Of a stretch of 64,000 nt of DNA, positions 1-11,129 are shown in pieces. Below the pieces are notes generated by a model. The model ran no database searches. It was given only the letters and a program-made list of their open reading frames with translations, and had not been told where the DNA came from. Position 1 is the stretch's first letter. Every line of letters starts with the position of its first letter. Source of the stretch: Roseovarius sp. SCSIO 43702. Lineage in GTDB: Bacteria; Pseudomonadota; Alphaproteobacteria; Rhodobacterales; Rhodobacteraceae. The stretch covers positions 1,882,501 to 1,946,500 of the forward strand of contig NZ_CP080623.1 of the NCBI RefSeq assembly GCF_019599045.1. Direction: 5' to 3'. The position numbers and the translations under genes are program-made.

Positions 1-272
1 GGTTGCAGGTAGGGTTCGAGAAAGCGCATCGAGATCCAGCCGTTGCCATCCTGCCAGAGGATGCGGCCCCATTCGCCCGTCGCGTCGGTTCCCGTCAGTT
101 CGATCCCGTGGGCGTCATGAGCGATGTCGCCCAGATCGACGCTCGTGGCATCCGGCGCCGACCGGACGTTGAGCGTGTCGCCCGCCGCGACGCCGGTCAC
201 GCGATGGTAGCTGGGTTCGGCGAGCGCGAGCGTGGGCGTCAGGACACAAAGGGCGGGGATGAGGGCGCGCAT
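1..272 (-). CDS. Secreted SH3-domain protein (partial)
   Basis: Reading leftwards from an ATG at 270-272 the frame stays open to the window edge, so the C-terminus is missing. The first 18 or so residues (MRALIPALCVLTPTLALA) form a signal peptide ending in ALA. After it come NVRSAPDA, DLGDIAHDAHGIELTG and WGRILWQDGNGWISMRF, the pattern of a bacterial SH3 (SH3b) domain, so it is probably a periplasmic or wall-interacting protein. It lies downstream of guaA on the same strand with a 74-base gap. The specific role is unknown. Confidence 0.75.
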   Translation of the reverse strand, partial: MRALIPALCVLTPTLALAEPSYHRVTGVAAGDTLNVRSAPDATSVDLGDIAHDAHGIELTGTDATGEWGRILWQDGNGWISMRFLEPYLQ

Positions 273-346
273 GGAAGTCTCCGGTGCCGGGGTCGGTCAT
301 CCGTTATCATAGCGCCACGCGACGCGGTGGGAAGGGGCGGCGAGCC

Positions 347-1927
347 TCACTCCCACTCGATCGTGCCCGGCGGTTTGGAGGTGATGTCGTAGGTCACGCG
401 GTTGATGCCGCGCACCTCGTTGATGATACGGGTGGCGGTTTCGCCCAGGAACTCGTGGCTGAACGGGTAGTAGTCCGCGGTCATCCCGTCGACCGAGGTC
501 ACGGCACGCAGCGCGCAGGCGTAGTCGTAGGTGCGTCCGTCGCCCATGACGCCCACGGTGCGGACGGGAAGGATCGCGACGAAGGCCTGCCAGATCTCGT
601 CATAGAGGCCGTGCTTGCGGATCTGGTCGATATAGACGGCATCGGCCTTGCGCAGGATCTCGAGCTTCTCGCGCGTGATCTCGCCCGGGCAGCGGATGGC
701 GAGGCCGGGGCCGGGAAAGGGATGGCGGCCGATGAAGGCGTCGGGCAGGCCGAGCTCGCGGCCCAGTGCGCGCACCTCGTCCTTGAAGAGTTCGCGCAGC
801 GGCTCGACCAGTTTCAGGCCCATCTTCTCGGGGAGGCCGCCCACGTTGTGATGCGACTTGATCGTGACCGACGGGCCGCCGGAGAAGGAAACCGATTCGA
901 TGACGTCGGGGTAGAGCGTGCCCTGAGCGAGGAAGGTCGCGCCCTCGATGCTGTCGGCGTGCTTCTGGAAGACGTCGATGAAAAGACGTCCGATGGTTTT
1001 TCTCTTTTCTTCCGGGTCGCTTATTCCCTCAAGCTCACCCAGGAAAAGCTCGGATTCGTCGGCATGGATGAGCGGGATGTTGTAGTGGTCGCGGAACATC
1101 GTGACCACTTCCTCCGCCTCGTTGAGGCGCAGAAGGCCGTGATCGACGAAGACGCAGGTGAGCTGATCGCCGATCGCCTCGTGGATGAGGACGGCCGCGA
1201 CGGAACTGTCGACACCGCCCGAGAGGCCGCAGATGACGCGGGCGTCGCCCACCTCCTCGCGGATCTTGCGGATGGCCTCGTCGCGGTAGGCGTCCATGGT
1301 CCAGTCGCCCTTGAACCCCGCGGCGCGCACGAAATTCTCGTAAAGCGTCCGCCCGTTCGGCGTGTGGTGCACCTCGGGGTGGAACTGCACGGCATAGAAG
1401 TGCCGGTCGGGATCGGCGGTGATCGCGAAAGGCGCGCCGGGGGAGGTGCCGTAGACGGCGAAGCCGGGCGCGATCTCGGAGACGTGATCGCCATGGCTCA
1501 TCCAGACCTGTTCGCGCCCCGACGGATCCATGAACCAGCCCGTGAGAAGATCGAGCCGTTCGGGGCCGGGCGTCACGAAGGCGCGGCCGAACTCGGCGGT
1601 TCCCTCGGTCGCCTCGACCCGTCCGCCGAGGTCGTGCATCATCACCTGCTGGCCGTAGCAGATCCCGAGGATCGGCACGCCCAGCTCGTAGACCGAGCGC
1701 GGCGGGCGCGGAGAACCTTCGCGCGTCACCGAATCCGGCCCGCCCGAGAAGATCACGGCCTTGGGCGCGAATTCGGCCAGGAAGGCGTCGGTGACGTTCT
1801 GGTAGGGATGGATCTCGCAGTAGACATTCAGCTCGCGCAGGCGCCGCGCGATGAGTTGCGTGACCTGACTGCCGAAGTCGATGATGAGAAGGCGGTCGTG
1901 GTTCTGGGTGATGGCATCTGTGATCAT
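347..1927 (-). CDS. guaA: GMP synthase (glutamine-hydrolysing)
   Basis: Converts XMP, ATP and glutamine to GMP in the cytoplasm, the last step of guanine nucleotide synthesis. The protein is 526 aa, the usual length. The N-terminal class I glutamine amidotransferase carries FSGGPDSV and the nucleophile motif GICYGQQ, with a later His-Glu pair (FHPEV). The ATP pyrophosphatase domain carries the P-loop SGGVDSS, and the C-terminal dimerisation domain ends GTIEWE, as in the family. The start at 1927 ([11 protein letters not shown]) is preferred over upstream Met codons because an AGGACG Shine-Dalgarno precedes it and homologues begin shortly before LLIIDFGSQ. It is divergent from the MttB-type gene. 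Confidence 0.96.
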   Translation of the reverse strand: MITDAITQNHDRLLIIDFGSQVTQLIARRLRELNVYCEIHPYQNVTDAFLAEFAPKAVIFSGGPDSVTREGSPRPPRSVYELGVPILGICYGQQVMMHDLGGRVEATEGTAEFGRAFVTPGPERLDLLTGWFMDPSGREQVWMSHGDHVSEIAPGFAVYGTSPGAPFAITADPDRHFYAVQFHPEVHHTPNGRTLYENFVRAAGFKGDWTMDAYRDEAIRKIREEVGDARVICGLSGGVDSSVAAVLIHEAIGDQLTCVFVDHGLLRLNEAEEVVTMFRDHYNIPLIHADESELFLGELEGISDPEEKRKTIGRLFIDVFQKHADSIEGATFLAQGTLYPDVIESVSFSGGPSVTIKSHHNVGGLPEKMGLKLVEPLRELFKDEVRALGRELGLPDAFIGRHPFPGPGLAIRCPGEITREKLEILRKADAVYIDQIRKHGLYDEIWQAFVAILPVRTVGVMGDGRTYDYACALRAVTSVDGMTADYYPFSHEFLGETATRIINEVRGINRVTYDITSKPPGTIEWE

Positions 1928-2133
1928 GGCAAGCGTCCTAAGCGCAACCTTGCGCCGGTGCAAGATGCGAGCGCGCGGCGCGGGTGGACCCGTCATGCCG
2001 CCGCCAGACATCGCGCGATGTCGCTTTCGGGCGTGAAATGGCGAATATCGCCGCCGCCGGCGCGATCACCTGCGATAGACCGGGCGCCAGCCGGGCCGGA
2101 ACGGGCCCACACACGGATCAAGGGATGTCGGAC

Positions 2134-3678
2134 ATGGCAGAAGCAGCAGCACGCAGGCGCGCACGGGGTGGCGGAGGCGCCGCGCGACGCGCGGAACGCA
2201 CGTCGGTCAAGATCGAGACGGCGAAATACATCCAGCGGAACATCCCCAATTTCGAGGTGCTGAACGAGGAGACGCTCGAGATCATCGAGACGAATGCCGA
2301 GACCATCCTCGAGGAGGTGGGCGTCAATTTCGTCGACAATCCCGGGGCGCTCGCGCTCTGGAAGGAGGCCGGTGCGGATATCGACGGGGAGCGGGTGCGG
2401 ATCCCGCGCGGCCTTGCGCGGAAATTGTGCGAGACGGCGCCCTCGGAGTTCATCCAGCACGCGCGCGATCCCGAGAAATCGGTGGTGATCGGCGGGCGCA
2501 ACCTTGTCCTCGCACCCGTCTACGGACCGCCCTTCGTGCGCGACGTGGCGGGCGGGCGGCGCTATGCCACCATGGCCGATTTCGAGAAGTTCGTGAAGCT
2601 CGCCTACATGTCGAAATGGCTGCACCATTCGGGCGGGACCATCTGCGAGCCGACCGACGTGCCCGTCAACAAGCGTCACCTCGACATGCTGATGGCGCAT
2701 ATCACGCTGTCGGACAAGCCGTTCATGGGTTCCGTCACCGATCCCGACCGCGCGCAGGACAGCGTGGACATGTGCGGCATCCTCTTCGGCGAGGACTTCG
2801 TGCAGCAGAACACGGTGATGACGTCGCTCACCAACATCAACTCGCCCATGACCTTCGACGACGTGATGATGGGATCGCTCGAGGTCTATGCAAAGAACAA
2901 CCAGGCCTGCATCATCTCGCCCTTCATCGTGGGCGGCGCGATGGCGCCGGTGACGGTGGCGGGCACGCTCACGCAGGTGCTGGCCGAGGTGCTGGCGGGC
3001 GTGGCATACAGCCAGCTCGTCCGGCCCGGTGCGCCCGCGATCTTCGGCGCCTTCGTGAGTTCGATCGACATGAACAGCGGCGCGCCCACCTTCGGGACGC
3101 CCGAAGCGTCGCTCATCACCTACGGCGCGGGACAATTGGCGCGGCGTCTGGGGCTGCCGTTCCGGTCCGCGGGATCGTTCTGCGGCTCGAAGCTGCCGGA
3201 TGCGCAGGCGGCCTACGAGACGGCCAACAGCCTCAACATGGGGCTTCTGTCGGGCGTGAACTTCATGCTGCATGCCTGCGGATGGCTCGAGGGCGGGCTG
3301 GTCGCGGATTTCGAGAAATTCGTGATGGACGCCGATCAACTCGGTGCGATGCACGGTCTGGCGAAGGGGGTCTGGGCCGATGAGACAGGGCAGGCGATGG
3401 ACGCGATCCGCGAGGTCGGGCCGGGGGGCCATTACCTCGGCTGCGCGCATACGCAGGCGAATTTCAAGGACGCGTTCTGGAAAAGCCAGCTTCTCGACTA
3501 CAAGCCTTTCGAGCAATGGGAAGACGAGGGCGGACGAGATACGCGCACGCTGGCTTCGGCGCGGGTGGATTACCTGCTTGCGAATTACCAGCAGCCCGCG
3601 CTTGACGAAGGGGTCGCGGACGGGCTGCGGGAGTTCGTGGCGCGCAAGAAGGACTCGATGCCCGACGCCTTCACCTGA
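2134..3678 (+). CDS. MttB-superfamily (trimethylamine methyltransferase-like) protein
   Basis: A 514-aa member of the MttB/COG5598 superfamily, corrinoid-dependent methyltransferases that act on quaternary or tertiary amines. Visible family features are the N-terminal ETAKYIQRN and LEEVGVNFVDNPGAL segments and a TIM-barrel body with conserved blocks such as HHSGGTICEP. The frame runs uninterrupted, so there is no amber codon of the pyrrolysine type; this is the non-Pyl branch, some anaerobic members of which demethylate glycine betaine. Substrate cannot be assigned. The start at 2134 is chosen because AAGGGA (2120-2125) lies 8 bases upstream; ATG 2125 is an alternative. A basic Ala/Gly/Arg-rich N-terminal tail precedes the conserved part. 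No corrinoid protein gene is adjacent. Confidence 0.85.
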   Translation: MAEAAARRRARGGGGAARRAERTSVKIETAKYIQRNIPNFEVLNEETLEIIETNAETILEEVGVNFVDNPGALALWKEAGADIDGERVRIPRGLARKLCETAPSEFIQHARDPEKSVVIGGRNLVLAPVYGPPFVRDVAGGRRYATMADFEKFVKLAYMSKWLHHSGGTICEPTDVPVNKRHLDMLMAHITLSDKPFMGSVTDPDRAQDSVDMCGILFGEDFVQQNTVMTSLTNINSPMTFDDVMMGSLEVYAKNNQACIISPFIVGGAMAPVTVAGTLTQVLAEVLAGVAYSQLVRPGAPAIFGAFVSSIDMNSGAPTFGTPEASLITYGAGQLARRLGLPFRSAGSFCGSKLPDAQAAYETANSLNMGLLSGVNFMLHACGWLEGGLVADFEKFVMDADQLGAMHGLAKGVWADETGQAMDAIREVGPGGHYLGCAHTQANFKDAFWKSQLLDYKPFEQWEDEGGRDTRTLASARVDYLLANYQQPALDEGVADGLREFVARKKDSMPDAFT

Positions 3679-3700
3679 TCGAGGCGATGCGCGAGGACGC

Positions 3701-4048
3701 TCAGTCCTCGTGCAGCGGATCCAGTTGATGCGCGCCCGCCGGTTCGGGCTGCGGCGCCCGGCTCTCGGCCGCGGCGCGCAGGAGCCGCGCCTCGCCCATC
3801 ATCGCGATGAGCACGTCGACGTGGCGCGCGACCGAATAGGCCGTGTCGTCGTCGCGGCGCTGTTCCTCGAGCGCGGCTTCGACATCCAGCAGGCGTCGCA
3901 GCGCCTCGGGACCGCGCAAGCTCCGCCCGAAGCCCAGGATCCGCGGCAGATGTGCCTTGCGGGTGTATCCGCTGACCCCGATCCGGGCCGCGCGAATCAG
4001 CAGGCGCGGGCGGCGCAGGGCGGAAAACTCGGCGAGTGTGGCGTGCAT
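3701..4048 (-). CDS. DUF6477 family protein
   Basis: A small (115 aa) basic cytoplasmic protein with the layout of the DUF6477 family found in Rhodobacteraceae: an Arg-rich N-terminal half (RRPRLLIRAARIGVSGY), a central ILGFGRSLRGPEALRRLL segment and a helix containing LEEQRRDDDTAYS. No catalytic motif is evident and function is unknown. It converges with the MttB-type gene (22-base gap) and is divergent from the DUF6456 gene, sharing the regulatory region 4049-4296. A TCCTCC complement on the + strand just upstream gives a GGAGGA ribosome-binding site for the ATG at 4048. Confidence 0.7.
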   Translation of the reverse strand: MHATLAEFSALRRPRLLIRAARIGVSGYTRKAHLPRILGFGRSLRGPEALRRLLDVEAALEEQRRDDDTAYSVARHVDVLIAMMGEARLLRAAAESRAPQPEPAGAHQLDPLHED

Positions 4049-4156
4049 TTCTGATCCTCCGACTGGTTTGGCCGGTTCAGGATATTCAACCTGGGCGGGT
4101 GTTGCGCCTGGCCGCGATCACCGTTCGCTGCGGTTCCCTGTTGTTTACCATCCGTC

Positions 4157-4249
4157 AACAATTGTTCTCGGGTGGGAGACAATTAACGAACCGGTAACGA
4201 ATGCCCTTCTAGGTTGTGCGCTGCTGCCTGTGGACAAGTCTGTGGAAAA
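4157..4249. promoter_or_regulatory. Candidate CtrA and DnaA-box cluster
   Basis: In the divergent gap between the DUF6477 and DUF6456 genes I see a perfect 10-bp palindrome AACAATTGTT (4157-4166), a near-consensus CtrA site TTAA-N7-GTAA (4183-4197, one mismatch to TTAA-N7-TTAA) and two DnaA-box-like sequences, TGTGGACAA (4229-4237) and TGTGGAAAA (4241-4249). The second matches TTWTNCACA on the reverse strand. The combination suggests cell-cycle control of the HTH gene starting at 4297; this is inference from sequence only. Confidence 0.35.
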
Positions 4250-4296
4250 TGGACGGCCGCGGGACCGGGGGCACGAAGGGAAACGGAGGATCTACG

Positions 4297-5424
4297 ATGC
4301 GGAACGCAGCAGGCTGCGCGAAGACGGATGCAATCTTGCCCAGTTGGGTGCCCGAGCAGGCACGTCTTTACTTGGAACATACGGAGACGGGGGCGCCCAT
4401 CCGGGCGCTGGCTCGGGCACGGGGTTATCATGCCTCCACGGTGCTCCGGCGGATCCGTGTCTACGAGGCCCGCCGCGACGATCTTCTGGTGGACCAGGCA
4501 CTGACGCGCCTGGGCCGCGACCTTGGCCTCAGGGGCCTGGCCGGTTCTCCAGCCAAGGAGACAAGCATGATGGTGATGAGCGGAGAGCACACGGAAAAGG
4601 ACGAAGGGCTCAGCAAGGCGCAGCTCGAGCGCGAGGGCCTGCGTCTGTTGCGGAGGCTCATGGAGCCGGGCGCGGTCCTGGCCGTCGCCGCCGGGATGGA
4701 GAAGGCCGTCGTCGTGCGCGAGACCGAGGCCGGCACGCAGGCGCGCAAGGCGGTCGCCGAACGGACGGTGGCCGAGGCAATGGCGCTGAGCGGGTGGATC
4801 GCCTGCGACGCGCCGGGCCGGATCTCGCGTTATCGGATCACGCGGGAGGGACGCGCCGAGCTTGGTCGTCTCATGGCGCGGGTCGAGAGCGCGGCAATGG
4901 GGGCCTGCCCGTCGGATGGAGAGCCGGACTGGACCGGTGACGCGGAGGAGACGGCACGCGGTGCGGTGCAGGCAGGCCGCAGCGCGGCGGGCGAGACGCC
5001 GCTGGTCGCGCTGGCCCGGCGACGCGACAAGGCCGGGCGCCCGTTCCTGTCGCCCGACCTCGTGCAGGCCGGGGAACGGCTGCGCGAGGATTTCGAGCTG
5101 GCGCATCTGGGGCCGCAGGGAGTCACGATGGACTGGACCCGCCTGATGACCGGACGCATTGACGGCACGGCGGAGCGCGGTGCGGGCGGGTGCGGATACA
5201 CTTCGGACGGTGCGCGTGCGCGGGTGGAGGCGGCGCTCGCGGACCTGGGGCCGGGTCTCGGCGACATCGCGCTTGGCTGTTGCTGCCGGCAGGAGGGGTT
5301 GGAGACCGCCGAGAAACGGATGGGTTGGTCGGCCCGGTCGGGCAAGATCGTGCTGCGCATCGCGCTGCAACGGCTGCGGCGCTTCTACGACGCGTTGGGC
5401 GACGAGGCGGGCCTGATCGGCTGA
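4297..5424 (+). CDS. DUF6456 domain protein with HTH, putative regulator
   Basis: A 375-aa cytoplasmic protein. The N-terminal third has a helix-turn-helix-like segment (IRALARARGYHASTVLRRIR) typical of DNA-binding proteins. The C-terminal ~150 residues match the alphaproteobacterial DUF6456 domain: LDxGLGDIAL-type core (LGPGLGDIALGCCCRQEGLE), AEKRMGWSARSGK and a final LRRFYD helix. The start at 4297 is supported by GGAGGA at 4285-4290 with 6-base spacing. It is preceded by CtrA/DnaA-like sites and converges with the VIT transporter gene. Probably a transcription factor; its regulon is unknown. Confidence 0.75.
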   Translation: MRNAAGCAKTDAILPSWVPEQARLYLEHTETGAPIRALARARGYHASTVLRRIRVYEARRDDLLVDQALTRLGRDLGLRGLAGSPAKETSMMVMSGEHTEKDEGLSKAQLEREGLRLLRRLMEPGAVLAVAAGMEKAVVVRETEAGTQARKAVAERTVAEAMALSGWIACDAPGRISRYRITREGRAELGRLMARVESAAMGACPSDGEPDWTGDAEETARGAVQAGRSAAGETPLVALARRRDKAGRPFLSPDLVQAGERLREDFELAHLGPQGVTMDWTRLMTGRIDGTAERGAGGCGYTSDGARARVEAALADLGPGLGDIALGCCCRQEGLETAEKRMGWSARSGKIVLRIALQRLRRFYDALGDEAGLIG

Positions 5425-5446
5425 CGGCAGGGGCGGGTGGCGGGCA

Positions 5447-6172
5447 TCATCCCGCCACCATGTGCCCCACGCCATAGGCCACGACCGCGCAGACCGTGCC
5501 GACGAGGACGGTCTCGCCGACGCTGCGGGCGATGGGCTCGTCCGTGGCGTTCCAGCGCAGAAGCCCCAGCGCCACGAGCGCGATGAAGGTGGTCAGAACC
5601 GAGAGCCAGAAAGTGCTGCGCCCCGGATCGAGGAAGAAATAGGGCAGGATCGGGATCGCGCCGAAAACCACGAAGGAGAAGAACGTGAAAAGCCCGCTGA
5701 CCGCGGGGCTTTCATCCTCGGGATTGGCCATTCCGAATTCATAGGTCATCATCAGGTCGGCCATGATCTCGGGGTGGCGCGCGAGGAGGCCGGTCACGGT
5801 GTCGGCCTCACCGGGTGGCACGCCGCGTTGGCGCAAAATCTCGAAAAGCTCGGTGCGTTCCTGGCTGGGATTCTCGGCGATCTCGCGCAGCTCGCTGCGG
5901 CGCCGCTTGCGGTAAAGATCATGTTGCGAGCGCAGCGACAGGAATTCGCCGAGGCCCATGCTGACCGCGTCGGCAAAGAGGTTCGCGAGACCGAAAACCA
6001 GTACCGCCAGACCGCCGATCTGCACCACGCCCTGCGCCTGCGCCCCGGCGAAGCCCGCGACGATGGCGAAGGTGGTGACGATGCCGTCATTGCCCCCGTA
6101 GATGATCTGCTTGAGAAACTCCTGCGTGCGGCCCAGCCCGTGCGCGTCGCGTCTGTGGTCCTGCCAGTCCAT
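5447..6172 (-). CDS. VIT1/CCC1-family iron/manganese transporter
   Basis: A 241-aa inner-membrane protein of the VIT1/CCC1 family, which moves Fe2+ or Mn2+ across membranes. Diagnostic segments are IIYGGNDGIVTTFAIVAGF in TM1, MGLGEFLSLRSQHDLY after TM2, and a cytoplasmic helical domain rich in Glu/Arg (residues ~75-135), followed by three more hydrophobic segments (FTFFSFVVFGAIPILPYFF and others). It lacks the ferritin-like domain of longer bacterial relatives. The start at 6172 (MDWQDHRRDAHG) has CAGGACC upstream; longer in-frame starts would run into the katG terminator. It may contribute to metal balance beside the peroxide-defence pair katG/oxyR. Confidence 0.87.
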   Translation of the reverse strand: MDWQDHRRDAHGLGRTQEFLKQIIYGGNDGIVTTFAIVAGFAGAQAQGVVQIGGLAVLVFGLANLFADAVSMGLGEFLSLRSQHDLYRKRRRSELREIAENPSQERTELFEILRQRGVPPGEADTVTGLLARHPEIMADLMMTYEFGMANPEDESPAVSGLFTFFSFVVFGAIPILPYFFLDPGRSTFWLSVLTTFIALVALGLLRWNATDEPIARSVGETVLVGTVCAVVAYGVGHMVAG

Positions 6173-6231
6173 CTTGGTCCTGCCTGTCGTCCGGTGGGGT
6201 CGTGTGGGTGCATCATGCGGGCTCGGAGCCC

Positions 6232-6268
6232 GAAAGAGAAGGGGCGCCCCGCGAAACGGAGCGCCCCC
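6232..6268 (-). terminator. Rho-independent terminator of katG
   Basis: Reading the minus strand, GGGGCGC (6267-6261) pairs with GCGCCCC (6247-6241) around a 13-base loop, followed by TTCTCTTT. It lies 30 bases after the katG stop. Confidence 0.65.
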
Positions 6269-6297
6269 ATGTGTCGGGCCGGTCTCGGCGCAGCCGA

Positions 6298-8598
<2,301 letters not shown>

Positions 8599-8600
8599 TT

Positions 8601-9560
8601 ATGAATGTCACCTTGCGTCAACTGGCTTATTTCCGCGCACTGGCCGAGCAGCGGCATTTCGGGCGCGCGGCCGAGACGGTCAACATCTCGCAGCCCGCGC
8701 TTTCGGTGCAGATCCGCGAGATGGAGGCACAGCTTGGCCAGCCGCTTGTCGAGCGGCGGGCACGTGACGTGGTGCTGACGCCGTTCGGGCGCACGGTCCT
8801 GCGCCATGCGGAGCGCATCGCGGCCGAAATGCGCGCGCTGGAGGAAGCGGCGCGCTGGCACGGCGGATTGGCGGGGCGGCTCCGGCTGGGCATGATCCCG
8901 ACGATCGCGCCCTATATCCTGCCCGCCACGCTCGAGGCGTTGCGCAGTCACGACATCGCGCTCGACGTCGAGATCGAGGAGGGGCGGACCGAACGGCTCT
9001 TGGGTGAATTGCAGGCCGGGCGCCTTGACGCGGCGGTGATGGCCGAGCCGGTGGGCGAGGAAGGGATGCATGCCGAGCCGCTCTTCGAGGATCGTTTCCT
9101 GCTGGCCGGCACGGCGGCGCGCCTCGCCTCGCTCGACGCCGATGCCGCGGCGCTGCGCCCCGAGACGCTGGCCACGGCGCAACTTCTTCTCCTGGAGGAT
9201 GGGCATTGCCTCACCGACCAGGCGCTCGAGCTTTGCAACCGCGACCGGGGGCAGCGGCGCATCGACATGGGTGCCTCGTCGATGGCGACGCTTTCGCGGC
9301 TGGTGGCAGCGGGGTTCGGTCTGACGCTCATGCCAGAGATCGCGGCCCCGACCGAGCGCCGCGCCGCCCCCGGCATGACGCTGCGCCGGTTCGCCGCCCC
9401 CGAGCCGGGGCGCCGGATCGTGCTGGTTCGGCGCAAGGGCACCGACGGGGGCGGGTGGTTCTCGGACCTGGCGGCGCTTCTGAGCCGCGTGGGCGAGGCC
9501 CTCGTCGCAACCGCGCGGGAGATGCCGTTCGAGGCGTCCGAGACTGGCCGGTCTGGATGA
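8601..9560 (+). CDS. oxyR: Hydrogen peroxide-sensing LysR regulator OxyR
   Basis: A 319-aa LysR-type regulator. The N-terminal winged HTH (LRQLAYFRALAEQRHFGRAA, then SQPALSVQIREME) binds DNA. The regulatory domain carries two cysteines nine residues apart, C203 and C212, in EDGHCLTDQALELC. This matches the redox-switch pair of OxyR (C199 and C208 in E. coli), so the protein can be called OxyR rather than a generic LysR. It is divergent from katG, its expected target. I did not find a clear ATAG-type OxyR half-site series in the 113-base intergenic region. Confidence 0.93.
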   Translation: MNVTLRQLAYFRALAEQRHFGRAAETVNISQPALSVQIREMEAQLGQPLVERRARDVVLTPFGRTVLRHAERIAAEMRALEEAARWHGGLAGRLRLGMIPTIAPYILPATLEALRSHDIALDVEIEEGRTERLLGELQAGRLDAAVMAEPVGEEGMHAEPLFEDRFLLAGTAARLASLDADAAALRPETLATAQLLLLEDGHCLTDQALELCNRDRGQRRIDMGASSMATLSRLVAAGFGLTLMPEIAAPTERRAAPGMTLRRFAAPEPGRRIVLVRRKGTDGGGWFSDLAALLSRVGEALVATAREMPFEASETGRSG

Positions 9561-9683
9561 GCGGTGAGGGGAGAGAAGTGCTCAACCGACGACCGACCTA
9601 CTTGATCCAGGTGGATGGGATACTCGTTACGCGAGGACCGCGATCAACACCTCGGAGGGAGGTGACGAGACGCGCGGCCCGAC

Positions 9684-9712
9684 TGGCAAAACCCATCTTC
9701 GACCCTTATAGT
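9684..9712 (+). promoter_or_regulatory. Putative lipA promoter
   Basis: TGGCAA (9684-9689) and TATAGT (9707-9712) are separated by 17 bases, a plausible sigma-70 promoter starting transcription near 9719, about 30 bases before the lipA start codon. Confidence 0.4.
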
Positions 9713-9749
9713 GACCAGGACTTACCAAAAGATGTGCGGGGAACATTTC

Positions 9750-10700
9750 GTGCGTGATCTCAAGATACCTCAGCAACGCCACCCGGAAAAGGCGCGACGC
9801 CCCGACAATCCCCAGCCGAAGAAGCCCGCGTGGATCCGGGTGAAAGCCCCCGTGGGCAAGGGCTACATGGAGACGAAACGCACGATGCGCGAGCATGGCC
9901 TCGTCACCGTGTGCGAGGAGGCCGGGTGCCCCAACGTGGGCGAATGCTGGAACCAGGGGCACGCCACGATGATGATCATGGGCGAGGTTTGTACCCGCGC
10001 CTGCACCTTCTGCAACATCGCCACCGGCAAGCCGCCCGAGGATCTCGACCCCTTCGAGCCGGGACGCGTGGCCGACGCGGTGCAGAAACTGGGCCTCAAC
10101 CACGTGGTCGTAACCAGCGTGGACCGGGACGATGTGGAGGATGGCGGCGCCGAGCATTTCGCGCAGACCATCCGCGCCATCCGCCATCGCAGCCCCGGCA
10201 CCACGATCGAGATCCTGACGCCCGATTTCCTGCATTGCGACCCGGGCGTGCTCGAGGTTGTCGTCGCGGCGAAACCGGACGTGTTCAACCACAACCTCGA
10301 GACGGTGCCGGGCCTCTATCCCGGCGTGCGCCCCGGCGCGCGGTATTTCCACTCCTTGCGCCTCTTGCAGCGGGTGAAGGAGCTCGATCCGTCGATCTTC
10401 ACCAAGTCGGGGATCATGGTGGGCCTCGGCGAGACCCGCACGCAGGTGCACCAGGTGATGGATGACATGCGCGCGGCAGACATAGATTTCCTGACCATCG
10501 GACAGTATCTGCAACCGACGCCGAAGCATCACGCGCTTGAGCGGTTCGTGACCCCAGAGGAGTTCGCCGGCTACGAGAAAGCGGCCTATGGCAAGGGATT
10601 CCTGATGGTCTCGGCCACGCCGCTCACGCGGTCCAGTTATCACGCGGGCGATGATTTCGCACGGCTGCGCGAGGCACGCGAGAAGGCGCTGGCGTCGTGA
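9750..10700 (+). CDS. lipA: Lipoyl synthase
   Basis: Radical SAM enzyme that inserts two sulfurs into protein-bound octanoyl groups to make lipoate. The 316-aa protein has both cluster motifs: the auxiliary cluster cysteines in [12 protein letters not shown] and the radical-[11 protein letters not shown], followed by the family block [17 protein letters not shown] place the start at the GTG at 9750 because Rhodobacteraceae homologues begin (M)RDLKIPxQRHPEKA and GGGGAA lies 6 bases upstream; an in-frame ATG at 9732 is possible but has no good ribosome-binding site. Confidence 0.95.
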   Translation: MRDLKIPQQRHPEKARRPDNPQPKKPAWIRVKAPVGKGYMETKRTMREHGLVTVCEEAGCPNVGECWNQGHATMMIMGEVCTRACTFCNIATGKPPEDLDPFEPGRVADAVQKLGLNHVVVTSVDRDDVEDGGAEHFAQTIRAIRHRSPGTTIEILTPDFLHCDPGVLEVVVAAKPDVFNHNLETVPGLYPGVRPGARYFHSLRLLQRVKELDPSIFTKSGIMVGLGETRTQVHQVMDDMRAADIDFLTIGQYLQPTPKHHALERFVTPEEFAGYEKAAYGKGFLMVSATPLTRSSYHAGDDFARLREAREKALAS

Positions 10701-10971
10701 GGGCGCCGGCGGGCGGCTGTCCGCTTGCCCTGCTGCGGACCGGTGCGTGGGCCGAGCGCCCCGCGGATGTCGGCGACTGGTCGATCTTCCATGAGAGCGT
10801 GCGTTGAACGCGCCGGGCCATTTTCGGTTCGGCGACCTGTTGCAGGGCCAGACGGTCATCTACCCCAAGCTGCGCGATGCCGCGGGCAAGCTGACGACGG
10901 TGGGCGCGGTTTATGTCGAGAACGCGGATACGGCCTGGCGGAGGCCGATCGGCTGCATCGCCGAGATTTGA
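10697..10971 (+). pseudogene. Possible decayed small gene after lipA
   Basis: Two short open frames overlap here: GTG 10697 to TGA 10807 (36 codons, ending GDWSIFHESVR) and, one frame over, TTG 10804 to TGA 10971 (55 codons, containing FRFGDLLQGQTVIYPKL and VGAVYVENADTAWRRPIGC). Both have protein-like composition and could be one reading frame broken by a single-base shift near 10800. I do not recognise the product. It lies between lipA and the 3' end of a tRNA-Val gene. Confidence 0.3.
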
Positions 10972-11001
10972 CGGCGTCACCCCACTCCCTGAGAACGGGG
11001 A

Positions 11002-11077
<76 letters not shown>

Positions 11078-11129
11078 GATTGCCCGCCTCTTACCCGGTC
11101 GGCGCGGCGGATGGCAAGAGGCCATGGTT

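Noticed and set aside
284..2263. Long open frame on the + strand opposite guaA
   Set aside because: It is antisense to an unmistakable guaA, has no family motif and has the His/Ala/Gly/Arg-rich composition of a GC-rich shadow frame.
2134..3678. Pyrrolysine-containing trimethylamine methyltransferase
   Set aside because: There is no in-frame TAG and no pyl gene nearby; the gene belongs to the non-pyrrolysine branch.
9578..9757. 59-codon GTG frame with a strong GAGGGGAGAG ahead of lipA
   Set aside because: The Shine-Dalgarno-like tract is good, but the frame runs through the putative lipA promoter, overlaps the lipA start and shows no recognisable protein features.
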